Made by a program: the position numbers and the translations under genes
NCBI RefSeq assembly: GCF_004769555.1
Contig: NZ_RQFY01000006.1
Coordinates: 124,001 to 188,000, forward strand
Reading direction: 5' to 3'
DNA: 64,000 nucleotides
Source of the DNA: Leptospira koniambonensis
GTDB taxonomy: Bacteria > Spirochaetota > Leptospiria > Leptospirales > Leptospiraceae
Notes under the pieces: generated by a model
Databases searched by the model: none
Told to the model about the DNA's origin: nothing
Seen by the model: only the letters and a program-made list of their open reading frames with translations
Shown: in pieces, positions 1-8,679 of the stretch
How positions within the stretch are numbered: the first letter of the stretch is position 1
How the letters are laid out: every line of letters begins with the position of its first letter

Positions 1-1
1 T

Positions 2-724
2 TTTATCGCCCAAGGAAGTGAACATTCTTTCGGACCTCAGTTTTTGTATCCGGAAAGTTCACCACTCTTAGAAAAAAATCCTCCTAAGTTTATACATGTT
101 TCCACATGTAATACCCATACGTTAGCCGGAATACTTAGGCCCTTCTACTCAGAAAGACCACAAGAGTTGACCAATATATTAGAAGAGGCTGACTTTTTTG
201 TGATCCGTAGAGATGCGGATATGGCAAAAAATGACCCTCATGTGACTGGGCCTTTACTTGTTCTTCCTGAATCTGAAACAGGAACCCACCATGGAAGATT
301 ATTGAACGAAGTATATGCGGATCTTGGGTTTAAGATCAAATTGGGATCTTCTTCCGTAACGATCAATTCACCTTATATGCATTTGATCCGTTTTCATCTC
401 CGCTTAAAGAGAGAAGTTTCTAAAGAGTGGTTGGTTTCTAAGATCAATAATGATCCATTCTTAAGTATCACTGAACTTGTTTCCACGAACTCAATCTTCT
501 CCTCCGGAAGAGATCGTGGATTATATGGCAGAATTTTCTCTCATGCTGTATTTCCTCTCTCTGCCTTGGAAGTGAATGGAAAAGAAGTTCGAGGATATGC
601 TGCCACACCTGGAGATTCGAACGTTCATATTTCAAGTATCTATGCGGTTTATAAAGGATTGGGACTTTCTTTCGGTCCAGAAACGGAAGCCTTTTTAGCC
701 GGAATTGTCTTGAAAGAAGTTTAG
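2..724 (+). CDS. Type II (archaeal-type) GAPDH-like protein, C-terminal part
   Basis: The reading frame is open to the left window edge, so the gene is cut at its 5' end; about 240 residues are visible. The residues resemble the catalytic domain of archaeal type II glyceraldehyde-3-phosphate dehydrogenase: a STCNT stretch where the family has its active-site Cys, then [16 protein letters not shown], a GTHHGR stretch, [14 protein letters not shown], and [14 protein letters not shown] near the end. The N-terminal nucleotide-binding half must lie outside the window. Family members phosphorylate or reduce the 1,3-bisphosphoglycerate/GAP pair in the cytoplasm; whether this protein does so is inference. 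It could be a paralogue with another aldehyde substrate. The next gene, cysK, starts 123 bases downstream with its own promoter candidate. Confidence 0.6.
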   Translation, partial: FIAQGSEHSFGPQFLYPESSPLLEKNPPKFIHVSTCNTHTLAGILRPFYSERPQELTNILEEADFFVIRRDADMAKNDPHVTGPLLVLPESETGTHHGRLLNEVYADLGFKIKLGSSSVTINSPYMHLIRFHLRLKREVSKEWLVSKINNDPFLSITELVSTNSIFSSGRDRGLYGRIFSHAVFPLSALEVNGKEVRGYAATPGDSNVHISSIYAVYKGLGLSFGPETEAFLAGIVLKEV

Positions 725-774
725 ATCTTCTTAGAAATATCCAGACAGTTTTGATCTTTTTTCATTGATCGCAT

Positions 775-802
775 TTGATATATTGAAAAAGATGTTTAAT
801 AT
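775..802 (+). promoter_or_regulatory. Candidate promoter of cysK
   Basis: TTGATA (775-780) and TAATAT (797-802) are separated by 16 bases and lie 45 bases upstream of the cysK start codon. The match to a sigma-70 promoter is fair. A second TTGACA at 804-809 has no good -10 partner. Confidence 0.4.
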
Positions 803-847
803 ATTGACAAGTTCACAAAAATCCAGCTGCAGAGGTAGGAATTCCTA

Positions 848-1777
<930 letters not shown>

Positions 1778-1803
1778 GATTTAATCAAAGCCTAAGTTTT
1801 GAG

Positions 1804-1831
1804 AATCCCGGCCTAAACCACCGGGATTTTT
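1804..1831 (+). terminator. Rho-independent terminator after cysK
   Basis: AATCCCGG (1804-1811) pairs with CCGGGATT (1821-1828) around a 9-base loop and runs into a T-rich tail. It sits 27 bases after the cysK stop codon. Confidence 0.8.
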
Positions 1832-1849
1832 TATTTAAGCACGGTTTTT

Positions 1850-2034
1850 CACGCAAAGCCGCTAGCTAAGGAAAAAAGAGCTTTCTTCTAGTTATAAAAA
1901 AAATCTTCCTATCTTTGTGTCTTCGCGTGCAAGAATTACAATTACTAGCACGGTTGGAACTCCTACGTCACAAAACTCTCTGCAGCTCCGCGACTCTGCG
2001 TGAGTCCAACTCAGTGATCTCCGTGCGAACCTTT
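1850..2034. repeat. Intergenic inverted-repeat relic (two repeat families)
   Basis: The 368-base gap between cysK and the next gene holds no ORF. After the terminator it contains a CACGCAAAGCCGCTAGC-type arm (from 1850) facing TTTGTGTCTTCGCGTGC (1914-1930), then a stretch at 1978-2034 built of CTCCGCGACTCTGCGTGA and ATCTCCGTGCGAAC words. The same words recur at 5086, 8541, 23311, 35298 and 39598, always between genes. A GTTGGAACTCCTACG piece at 1954-1968 resembles the palindrome at 5065. Confidence 0.6.
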
Positions 2035-2145
2035 TGTTTGAAATAAAATCATTCTAATAAAAGGCTTGCCTTTCAAATTTAATCGAACATCTGTGCGAAA
2101 AAGTGGAAAAAGTAACAGTTCGTTATCAAAGGGAAAAATAAACAG

Positions 2146-2994
2146 ATGTTCAACCGTTTGAAAATATTAAAACAAATTAATGGGTTAGATGCGGAGAAGG
2201 ATGCGCAGAAGATCGTATTTCTTTCTGGAAGTTATGATTTTCCTCAGGATGTGGAGATCTCCCTAGCTATTTCCTTCTTCAGGACATTTGCAATTCCTTC
2301 TATTTCTAAAATATTAAATACAACCAAACGATTTGAATCTGCAGGACAAAAAAGATACGATGATACGGCACTCATCCTCGCAGAATTTATAGAGAATGGA
2401 CTGGATAGCGAAAGAGGAAGAGAAGCCATGAGAAGGCTGAACCAGATCCATAAAGAATATAATATCAAGAATGAAGATTTTCTTTATACTCTTACAACTT
2501 TCATATTCGAGCCGGATCGTTGGAACCAAAAGTTCGGTTGGAGAAAGAGCACTGAAAAAGAAAGGCTAGCCAACTTCTATCTTTGGAAACGGATCGGAAA
2601 AATGATGAATATCAAAAATATTCCGGAAACTTACGAAGAAATGTTAGAGTTCAATCTAAAATTCGAAAAGGAAAAATTCCGCCGCACTCCTGATTCAGAA
2701 CAAGTTGCGCTTGCAACAATGAAGATTGCTTCTGCTAGAATTCCTAAAATCCCTGGTTTAGAATATTTGGTTTATAATGCAGTGTATTCTCTTATGGACA
2801 ATCCTCTTAGAGAAGCAATGGGATTTCCGAAAGCAAATCCGATCGTTGCCGCATTGACATATGCTGTTTTGAAACTTAGAGCATTCTTCCTGCGCTATTT
2901 TTGGCCGCCTAGGAAAACTCCTTATTACGTTACCAAAAGAAATAACCCTACATATCCAAATGGATATTTGATTGAAGAGTTAGGACCACATTAG
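2146..2994 (+). CDS. MpaB/rubber-oxygenase family protein (DUF2236-like)
   Basis: This 282-residue protein resembles the MpaB/Lcp catalytic-domain family. It carries the pattern GQKRYDDTALI followed by LNQIHKEYNI, DFLYTLTTFIFEP and the block WRKSTEKERLANFYLWKRIG, ending with a hydrophobic, aromatic stretch (about 230-255). Family members are haem-containing oxygenases acting on isoprenoid or lipid substrates; the substrate here is unknown. The ATG start follows a weak GGGAAAA stretch. A hairpin just after the stop suggests the transcript ends before topA. No partner enzyme lies next to it. Confidence 0.7.
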   Translation: MFNRLKILKQINGLDAEKDAQKIVFLSGSYDFPQDVEISLAISFFRTFAIPSISKILNTTKRFESAGQKRYDDTALILAEFIENGLDSERGREAMRRLNQIHKEYNIKNEDFLYTLTTFIFEPDRWNQKFGWRKSTEKERLANFYLWKRIGKMMNIKNIPETYEEMLEFNLKFEKEKFRRTPDSEQVALATMKIASARIPKIPGLEYLVYNAVYSLMDNPLREAMGFPKANPIVAALTYAVLKLRAFFLRYFWPPRKTPYYVTKRNNPTYPNGYLIEELGPH

Positions 2995-3025
2995 AAAAAT
3001 ACGGAAGGGCCGTATTTGTGGTCCT
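2982..3025 (+). terminator. Terminator-like hairpin before topA
   Basis: AAATACGG (2997-3004) pairs perfectly with CCGTATTT (3010-3017) around a 5-base loop. An outer arm AGGACCACA (2982-2990) faces TGTGGTCCT (3017-3025). The structure spans the stop codon of the oxygenase gene and the alternative GTG start of topA, and is followed by TTCC rather than a long T run. Confidence 0.5.
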
Positions 3026-3032
3026 TTCCAAA

Positions 3033-4877
3033 ATGTCTGTCCTAGTAATCGTAGAATCTCCTACCAAAGTTAAAACAATCTCTTCCTATTTGGGAAAAGA
3101 ATATAAGGTGCTCGCCACCTTCGGGCATATTTTGGATCTTCCTACGGATCGTATCGGGATCAAAATAGAAAAAGATTTTGAGCCTGAATATGTTCCTCTC
3201 AAAGGAAAAAAGAAAGTCCTATCTTCTATCTTAAAAGAAGCAAAGTCTCATTCTTCCATACTCATCGCAACCGACCCGGATAGAGAAGGAGAATTTATAG
3301 GATATATCCTGGCCCAAAAATTAGGGAAGAAGGCGAATATCGCCCGAATTCGTTTCCAAGAAATACAGAAGGATAAAATTTTACAGGCAATTTCGGAACC
3401 TGATGAGATCGATCTGGATCTAGTAGATTCTCAAAAAGCAAGAAGGATCTTAGATCGGCTGATTGGATATAAGGTCAGTCCATTTTTATGGAGAGCAGTA
3501 AGTGGAGAGGGTCTGTCAGCAGGAAGAGTGCAGTCAGTCGCTTTAAAATGGATCTGCGAAAGAGAAGAAGAGATCCGCAGTTTTATTCCAGTCACCACTT
3601 GGCTTGTTTCCGCAACAGTATTTTATGGATCCGGAGAGAATGATAAGATCATTTTTTATCCTAAAAGAGACCCATTTTCTACTCAAAAAGAAGCATCTGG
3701 ATTTTTGGGTTCTATATTAAAAAAAACGAAAGTATTAGAGATTGCGGAAAGAAAAGAGAAGTTAGGAGAAACTTTACCTCCACCTCCTTTTACTACTGCA
3801 ACTTTACAGCAAGAAGCGTTTAGAGTCTTAAAATTTCCTGCATCCAAAACAATGAAACTGGCCCAAGAATTATATGAGGGAACAGATCTAGGAAAAGGAA
3901 AGTCCCAAGGACTCATCACCTATATGAGGACTGATTCAGTCCGGATGAGCGAAGATGCGAGAGATTCCATTCGTAGAAAAATAGCTTCAAAATTCGGAAA
4001 AGAATTCATATCAGATAAAATCCAAACATATAGGCTCAAAAAAACAAAAGGGAAATCACAGGATGCTCATGAAGCAATCCGTCCTGTGGATGTTTTTTTA
4101 GAACCTTCTTTTGTATTCGATGTTACTGATCGTAATCTAAGTAAAGATTCCAAAAAATTATACGAACTGATCTGGAAACGAGCAATCGCTTCTCAGATGA
4201 AACCTGAAACATGGAAAAGATTAGAGTTTATAGCAAACGGAGGAGGAGAAGTTTGGGAAGGAGAAAAACTTTTTACAATCGATCCAGGTTATAAGAAGAT
4301 CTATAATATAAGCTCAGACATTCTCCCCACTTGGAAAAAAGGAGAAAGTTTAACTCCTGAGCCTTGGGAGATCCAAGAAAAAACCACAGAACCTCCTTCC
4401 AGATATACAGAAGCTAGTCTTGTCTCCAAGCTCGAAAAGGAAGGGATCGGCAGACCTTCTACATTCGCTTCTATTCTGGAAACATTATACAAAAGAAAGT
4501 ATGTGTATTCTGAAAAAGGAAAATTATATTCGGAAACTCTGGGAGAAAGAGTGAATGCATTCTTGCAGGCAGCGTTCGCTGATCTGTTCAGAGAAAAATT
4601 CACTTCTGAAATGGAACAAAAATTAGATTCTATTGCTTCTGGAGAAGAAAGCAGATCTAAGGTTCTTTCTGAATTTTATTCAGTCTTAGATACTCAATTA
4701 AAGAAAACGAATATAACCGCCATCAATAAGCAGCTAAAAGAAAGACCAAAAACTCCCAAATATGGAATTTGTCCTGTATGTAAAGAAGGGGAGAGAGTTA
4801 GAAAAAAATCATCTAAAAAGAAAGAATATTATATCTGTTCTCGATTTCCCGCCTGCGACTACGCGGAGTATCTATAA
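3033..4877 (+). CDS. topA: DNA topoisomerase I (type IA)
   Basis: Relaxes negatively supercoiled DNA by a single-strand break with a 5'-phosphotyrosine link. With the ATG at 3033 the protein has 614 residues: a Toprim domain opening VIVESPTKVKT (Glu9) with ATDPDREGE at 79-87, the active-site Tyr in YMRTDS (Tyr297), a GRPSTFA stretch, and one C-terminal C4 zinc ribbon from about Cys580 (CPVC...CSRFPAC). It is shorter than E. coli TopA, which has more zinc ribbons. A GTG at 3018 has a better Shine-Dalgarno (GGAAGG, 3003-3008), but it lies in a hairpin. The family's usual N-terminus favours 3033. Confidence 0.92.
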   Translation: MSVLVIVESPTKVKTISSYLGKEYKVLATFGHILDLPTDRIGIKIEKDFEPEYVPLKGKKKVLSSILKEAKSHSSILIATDPDREGEFIGYILAQKLGKKANIARIRFQEIQKDKILQAISEPDEIDLDLVDSQKARRILDRLIGYKVSPFLWRAVSGEGLSAGRVQSVALKWICEREEEIRSFIPVTTWLVSATVFYGSGENDKIIFYPKRDPFSTQKEASGFLGSILKKTKVLEIAERKEKLGETLPPPPFTTATLQQEAFRVLKFPASKTMKLAQELYEGTDLGKGKSQGLITYMRTDSVRMSEDARDSIRRKIASKFGKEFISDKIQTYRLKKTKGKSQDAHEAIRPVDVFLEPSFVFDVTDRNLSKDSKKLYELIWKRAIASQMKPETWKRLEFIANGGGEVWEGEKLFTIDPGYKKIYNISSDILPTWKKGESLTPEPWEIQEKTTEPPSRYTEASLVSKLEKEGIGRPSTFASILETLYKRKYVYSEKGKLYSETLGERVNAFLQAAFADLFREKFTSEMEQKLDSIASGEESRSKVLSEFYSVLDTQLKKTNITAINKQLKERPKTPKYGICPVCKEGERVRKKSSKKKEYYICSRFPACDYAEYL

Positions 4878-4912
4878 ATCTATTTCAAAAATACATAAGA
4901 ATACTTTGGATT

Positions 4913-4997
4913 GAATTCTTTGCCTTCCCCTCCGCCTGCACATCCTGTGCAGAGCTACGGGTCGCTTTGCCATCCTGGCTTCGCTCTCAGGTAAAGA
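4913..4997. repeat. Intergenic composite hairpin element
   Basis: The outer arms GAATTCTTTGCC and GGTAAAGAATTTAA are roughly inverted. Inside lies a perfect hairpin, CTGCACA (4936-4942) and TGTGCAG (4946-4952), followed by GCTACGGGTCGCTTTGCC and TGGCTTCGCTCTC. There is no coding sense. It has the look of a dispersed palindromic element, but I found no second copy in the window. Confidence 0.4.
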
Positions 4998-5064
4998 ATT
5001 TAATCCTAGAGATTGTTTCGTAAGCGTTTTTGAAATAGTAAGACTTTATAGAGAATTTGCGCTT

Positions 5065-5080
5065 TGTAGGAGTTCCTACA
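5065..5080. repeat. Short palindrome TGTAGGA-GT-TCCTACA
   Basis: A perfect 7-base inverted repeat with a 2-base centre, in the topA/ABC-ATPase gap. A similar piece occurs at 1954-1968. I believe such palindromes are frequent between genes in Leptospira, but I cannot count them here. Confidence 0.45.
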
Positions 5081-5085
5081 TTCCA

Positions 5086-5155
5086 GATCTCTCTGTGACT
5101 TTGTGCCTCGGCGTGAGAAAAACTCTGAGTCTCTCTAAACTCCGCGTCTCCGTTC
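5086..5155. repeat. Dispersed CTCTGTGnnnnTGTGCC / CTCCGCGTCTCCG repeat
   Basis: This stretch is built of CTCTCTGTGACTTTGTGCC, TCGGCGTGAG and ACTCCGCGTCTCCGTTCC words. It matches the right arms of the inverted repeats at 23311, 35298 and 39598. It abuts the stop codon of the ABC-ATPase gene. Confidence 0.5.
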
Positions 5156-5956
5156 CTACTTTCTCTCGGTTACTGCGACCCAGGTGCCGTTTCGATTTTC
5201 TGCTTCTACCTTACGATCGTATAGATCTGAAAGTCTTGCAGAAGTGAATGCTTCCTTAATATCTCCAGAAAATAAAATTTTGCCTGATTTTAGAAGAGCT
5301 GCATTTTCGTAAAATGGAGGGATCTCGTCGATCCTATGAGTAATATAGATAGAAGTGAAGTTGCGATTCTTCTTATATTCATCTAAGAAGTCTATAAATT
5401 CCTCTCTTGCAGTTAGGTCTAATCCTGAGCAAGGCTCGTCTAAGATCACAAATTCAGGAGAAGTGCACATTGCTCTTAAGAAAAGTACCTTCTTCTTTTC
5501 TCCTGATGATAGAGTGCGGAATAATTGGTTTCTTTTAGCGCCGAAACCGTTCTCTTCTAAAATTCGTTCTGCTTCTTTTTCTTCCCAAGCATTTGATTCT
5601 CTATAAAAACCTATGGTATGAAAAAAACCAGTGAGAAGAACATCATAAACTGTAAGACTTTTTTGGAGTGCGCTTTCTTGTTGGGAAGAATCTAAGATAC
5701 CAATCTTATTTCGTAAGATCTGGAGTGGAGTTTCTCCGAATGTTTCTCCAAAAAGATTGATCCTACCTGCAGTCGGCCAAACAGAACCATAGATCAAATT
5801 TACAAGCGTGGTTTTTCCTGCACCATTCCGACCTAAGAGTACCCAGTGTTCTCCGGAATTGATCTGAAAGTCGATCCCATCCAGAATAGGAGTCCCCGAT
5901 CTATAAAACTTAATTCCGTGTAAATTGAGTAGATTATTGGATTCAGTTTTCTTCAT
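5156..5956 (-). CDS. ABC transporter ATP-binding protein (no permease nearby)
   Basis: A 266-residue single ABC ATPase domain. Walker A is GRNGAGKTT (42-50), the signature LSSGE (149-153), Walker B FVILDEP (169-175) and the switch His in ITHRIDE. The sequence, with a short LTVYDVLLTGFF segment, recalls the ModF/YlmA-type ATPases whose transport partner is often unknown. Its start overlaps the end of the upstream HDOD gene by 14 bases, so the two are probably co-transcribed and translationally coupled. No membrane permease or binding protein is encoded next door. The substrate cannot be deduced. Confidence 0.85.
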   Translation of the reverse strand: MKKTESNNLLNLHGIKFYRSGTPILDGIDFQINSGEHWVLLGRNGAGKTTLVNLIYGSVWPTAGRINLFGETFGETPLQILRNKIGILDSSQQESALQKSLTVYDVLLTGFFHTIGFYRESNAWEEKEAERILEENGFGAKRNQLFRTLSSGEKKKVLFLRAMCTSPEFVILDEPCSGLDLTAREEFIDFLDEYKKNRNFTSIYITHRIDEIPPFYENAALLKSGKILFSGDIKEAFTSARLSDLYDRKVEAENRNGTWVAVTERK

Positions 5957-7478
5957 TCGCGATCACGTAGGCCTTTGCTAATTTTTCGCAGGTCTCTTCG
6001 AACTTTGCCTTATCATCTAACTGGAATTTTTTTAGTATACTCGAGTCAGCTGCATAATAGCTGGTTTTTTTATCCAGATAATCGCACATCATATTTGCGA
6101 CGTATACAGAATCAACTAAATCCGTATAAATCGTGTTAGTTGCCATGAAGGCTCTATGATGAAATTCGATCATATGAACAAGGTCCGGAGGGAAATCCCA
6201 TTTTCTGGCAAGCATTGCTCCCAGAGTTGGATGAGAAATACCTGTAGAAATTTCTTCTAAGATCGTGGAATTGGAAAGATCTCTATGCTTTTGGTAAGAT
6301 GCCAAACGTTTGAATAATGTTGGATCCAATGAAAGCAAAATGAATTTTCCTAAATCATGGAGTAAGGCACCGACTGCAGCGATATCAGAAAGTTTTCCGA
6401 GTCCCGCTCTTTGAGAAACCTGCCTCGCGAAAAAACTCGCAAGGTTGGAATGATTCCATACTTCTTGTAGTTTAGAATATCTTCCTTCCATGATCTTTCG
6501 CACGCCTGATACATACAAAAGATTTCGGACGTTCTTCAGTCCCACAACCTTAACAGCTTGGACGATTGTATTTACCTTATTCCTACTCGCGAAACCTGCT
6601 GAGTTAGAAAGTTTAAGAAGATCAGCACTGATGGCAGGGTTTCTTTCTATTTCGTTTGCGATCACACCGAGATCTGAATCAGGATTGTTACAAAGATTTA
6701 TTATCCTTGTAAGAGTATGAGGAAGAGGGGGAAGTCCGTCTACTTCTGCCAAGATCCTGTCTTTGAGTTTTGTAGCAACATCCAATGGAACAATTTGTTT
6801 TGGTATCACTAAGGTAGCTCTTGTGATCTTTCCATCTGTTTCTATCTTAAATTTATCAGAGCCTATGCCTGAGTTTTTTAGTAATAACTGTATGAGTACA
6901 AGTCCAAGGCCCGCGCTTTCTTGGCTATCCGCCATGGAAAGAAATGCATCTGATAGATCATTGAATTTACTTGCAGATTCTAATCTAGCTTTTATCCTTT
7001 CTGATTCTTGTGGGAGAAGTGCCGAATCATTTTCGATCAAAAAGATCAGGTTCTGATTCATGATCTTTGCGCGAAGACGGACAGATAGATTGGAACCTTT
7101 GAGTATCTTTTCCTGTTCATCCCATTTATGAATGATATCTTCCAGAAAACGTTTCATCCCTTTATTATAATGAGATGCCTCGTTAATATTCAGCCCCTCA
7201 CTCAGGAAGAAAAGCCTCTTGGCGTTCGCTTTATTCGCATTCATCAATAGTTCTTTTAGAATGGTAGAAACCACTTCCGTAAGAAATAACCTGTCCAGGT
7301 TTCCTAAAACCTGAAGTAGTAGGAGATATATCTGCTGGTGGTCCTCGTCCGAAATAAATCTATATTCCAGTTCGATATCTTTTCCAGAGACGAGAGTTTC
7401 TGTGAGTTCTGTCGGATTTAGCATTCCCTCAAATTTGGGTCTAAACTCCCTTGTCGCAAGAAAAAAAATGCGCTCCAT
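5943..7478 (-). CDS. Histidine-kinase-like ATPase domain fused to HDOD domain
   Basis: A cytoplasmic signalling protein of 511 residues. Residues 75-86 (LKELLMNANKAN) look like the N box of a GHKL ATPase and 188-197 (SAGLGLVLIQ) like its G box, but no phospho-accepting His region precedes them. Residues about 245-440 form an HDOD domain with an HDLGK motif at 374-378. HDOD proteins act in stress and c-di-GMP-linked signalling, often without phosphodiesterase activity. The ATG at 7478 or the internal ATG at 7424 could be used; neither has a clear Shine-Dalgarno at ideal distance. It leads the ABC-ATPase gene. Confidence 0.8.
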   Translation of the reverse strand: MERIFFLATREFRPKFEGMLNPTELTETLVSGKDIELEYRFISDEDHQQIYLLLLQVLGNLDRLFLTEVVSTILKELLMNANKANAKRLFFLSEGLNINEASHYNKGMKRFLEDIIHKWDEQEKILKGSNLSVRLRAKIMNQNLIFLIENDSALLPQESERIKARLESASKFNDLSDAFLSMADSQESAGLGLVLIQLLLKNSGIGSDKFKIETDGKITRATLVIPKQIVPLDVATKLKDRILAEVDGLPPLPHTLTRIINLCNNPDSDLGVIANEIERNPAISADLLKLSNSAGFASRNKVNTIVQAVKVVGLKNVRNLLYVSGVRKIMEGRYSKLQEVWNHSNLASFFARQVSQRAGLGKLSDIAAVGALLHDLGKFILLSLDPTLFKRLASYQKHRDLSNSTILEEISTGISHPTLGAMLARKWDFPPDLVHMIEFHHRAFMATNTIYTDLVDSVYVANMMCDYLDKKTSYYAADSSILKKFQLDDKAKFEETCEKLAKAYVIANEEN

Positions 7479-7538
7479 TCTTCGGATTGGGCACCTGTTT
7501 GTCCGGGGAGAACCTAAAATATCATATGGGGGCCGGAA

Positions 7539-7826
7539 ATGGAGAAGGAGCCAAAAAATTCAGAACAAGGATCCGAAAAAATCGGAGAGGATTTACAGGA
7601 AGAACTCAGATTTTTTCTGGAAAATCGATTGGATGGGCTTTTGGACGAGGCGGAGAAGTTCAGGCAGACCAAACAATCTTTCAGAAAGACCAGATCCAAG
7701 TTTTTGAGAAAGGAGTCTATTCCAGAAAAAAACCAGGGGTTTTTGCCTTTTCTCTATTCCATTTCCAACCAAAAGGAGGGGAATAGGGAAGAGCCGGAGT
7801 CTAAAGTATCAGGGGATGAATCTTAG
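7539..7826 (+). CDS. Small hypothetical protein, charged helical
   Basis: A 95-residue, strongly charged protein (EELRFFLENRLDGLLDEAEK, then a Lys/Arg-rich stretch). It is predicted mainly helical by eye, with no signal peptide or known motif. It starts 60 bases from, and divergent to, the HDOD gene. The ATG is preceded by a GGGGGCCGGAA stretch that could serve as a ribosome site. Overlapping frames also stay open here, so coding status is not secure. No function can be offered. Confidence 0.45.
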   Translation: MEKEPKNSEQGSEKIGEDLQEELRFFLENRLDGLLDEAEKFRQTKQSFRKTRSKFLRKESIPEKNQGFLPFLYSISNQKEGNREEPESKVSGDES

Positions 7827-7976
7827 AATGAGACCTTCCCAGATTATTTTCTCATTGGCTAAAAGCCTATTCAGGCTCTTGAAGCCTGCGACCTGTTATT
7901 CATTGATGACATAAGTTTTAGGGCGGATTATAAATAAAGATGGACATTTGGATGGAAAGATTCATGGTAGAGGCGA

Positions 7977-8219
7977 ATGGATAGCAACTTCTTCTTCGAA
8001 GAGGCTCCTGAGGACTCGGAGAGTCGAGATATCTTAGATATCATGGACTCCTACCGCTACATGAACTCCTCTTACTTTTTCGATTTTATATCGGATGGTA
8101 GATGGGATCATGGAAAAGGTTGGGTGGAGAAAAACATCGACCGAGGACTTTGGACCACAAGATTCGTTCCTGGCAGCATAGATCGTTACCGTCGGCCTGG
8201 GTCTGGTCAAAGTCCCTGA
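7977..8219 (+). CDS. Small hypothetical protein, acidic N-terminus
   Basis: An 80-residue protein with an acidic, aromatic N-terminal half (MDSNFFFEEAPEDSESRDI) and a basic C-terminus. The ATG follows GAGGCG at a good distance. A strong terminator hairpin begins right after the stop, which supports a real transcript ending here. There is no membrane segment and no recognised domain. Its neighbour on the other strand is the hicB gene, which shares the terminator. Confidence 0.45.
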   Translation: MDSNFFFEEAPEDSESRDILDIMDSYRYMNSSYFFDFISDGRWDHGKGWVEKNIDRGLWTTRFVPGSIDRYRRPGSGQSP

Positions 8220-8223
8220 GCAC

Positions 8224-8254
8224 AAAAAAGGACCCTTTTTACGGGTCCTTTTTT
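8224..8254. terminator. Bidirectional terminator
   Basis: AAAAAAGGACCC (8224-8235) pairs with GGGTCCTTTTTT (8243-8254). A runs and T runs flank both sides, so it can end both the 80-residue gene (plus) and hicB (minus). Confidence 0.85.
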
Positions 8255-8255
8255 A

Positions 8256-8459
8256 TTATACGGATACGAGTGTTACCCTCGAGGGGGCGGGAATAGGTTC
8301 TCCGTCTTTTCTCAATCCATCTAAATGAAACTCAATAGCTTCTTTGATTAGTTTTGTAACTTCTTCTTCTGTCTCTCCGACTGCAACACAACCAGGCAGA
8401 TCTGGAACGTAGGCTCCAAAGTTTGTTGGGCCTTTTTCAATGATAACTGGATATTCCAT
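8256..8459 (-). CDS. HicB-family antitoxin-like protein (solitary)
   Basis: This 67-residue protein has the typical partial RNase H fold pattern of HicB: MEYPVIIEKG, FGAYVPDLPGCVAVGET (the PDLPGC core), then a helix EEEVTKLIKEAIEFHLDGL and a GEPIP stretch. HicB normally neutralises the mRNA-cutting toxin HicA encoded just beside it. No intact hicA exists on either side; a possible decayed end of one precedes the start codon. There is no C-terminal DNA-binding domain, so autoregulation is unlikely. It may be an orphan antitoxin. Confidence 0.75.
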   Translation of the reverse strand: MEYPVIIEKGPTNFGAYVPDLPGCVAVGETEEEVTKLIKEAIEFHLDGLRKDGEPIPAPSRVTLVSV

Positions 8460-8465
8460 AAATGA

Positions 8466-8516
8466 TTACTTTAGCCCTGATTGCGTTAGGTACTATTCAA
8501 AGTATCTGGAATGTCC
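8466..8516 (-). pseudogene. Possible decayed 3' end of hicA
   Basis: Directly upstream of hicB, one minus-strand frame reads GHSRYFE, a stop, then YLTQSGLK and a stop 9 bases before the hicB ATG. The last part resembles the usual ILKQSGL-type end of HicA, and GH recalls its preceding VPGH segment. The match is short and could be chance. Confidence 0.25.
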
Positions 8517-8540
8517 AGTGCTATTTTCATATTTAGATTT

Positions 8541-8613
8541 CACGCGAAGCCGCTAAGGAAAGAAGATATAAATTTAGAAACAGGGATCTTTGCGCTCTTT
8601 GTGCCTTAGCGTG
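8541..8613. repeat. Dispersed inverted repeat, CACGCGAAGCCGCTAAGG family
   Basis: CACGCGAAGCCGCTAAGG (8541-8558) faces CTTTGTGCCTTAGCGTG (8597-8613). The left arm nearly matches 1850-1871, and the right arm resembles 1914-1929. It lies between hicB and the next minus-strand gene. Confidence 0.55.
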
Positions 8614-8625
8614 CCTAAAATAAAA

Positions 8626-8645
8626 AAGGACCCTTTCGGATCCTT
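8626..8645 (-). terminator. Terminator of the exported-protein gene
   Basis: Read on the minus strand: AAGGATCC, a GAAA tetraloop, GGGTCCTT (8 pairs with one G-U), then TTTTTTATTTT. It lies 35 bases after the stop of the gene at 8680-9558. Confidence 0.8.
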
Positions 8646-8679
8646 CTTTCATACTGAGATTGTTAATAAGAGATAAGTC

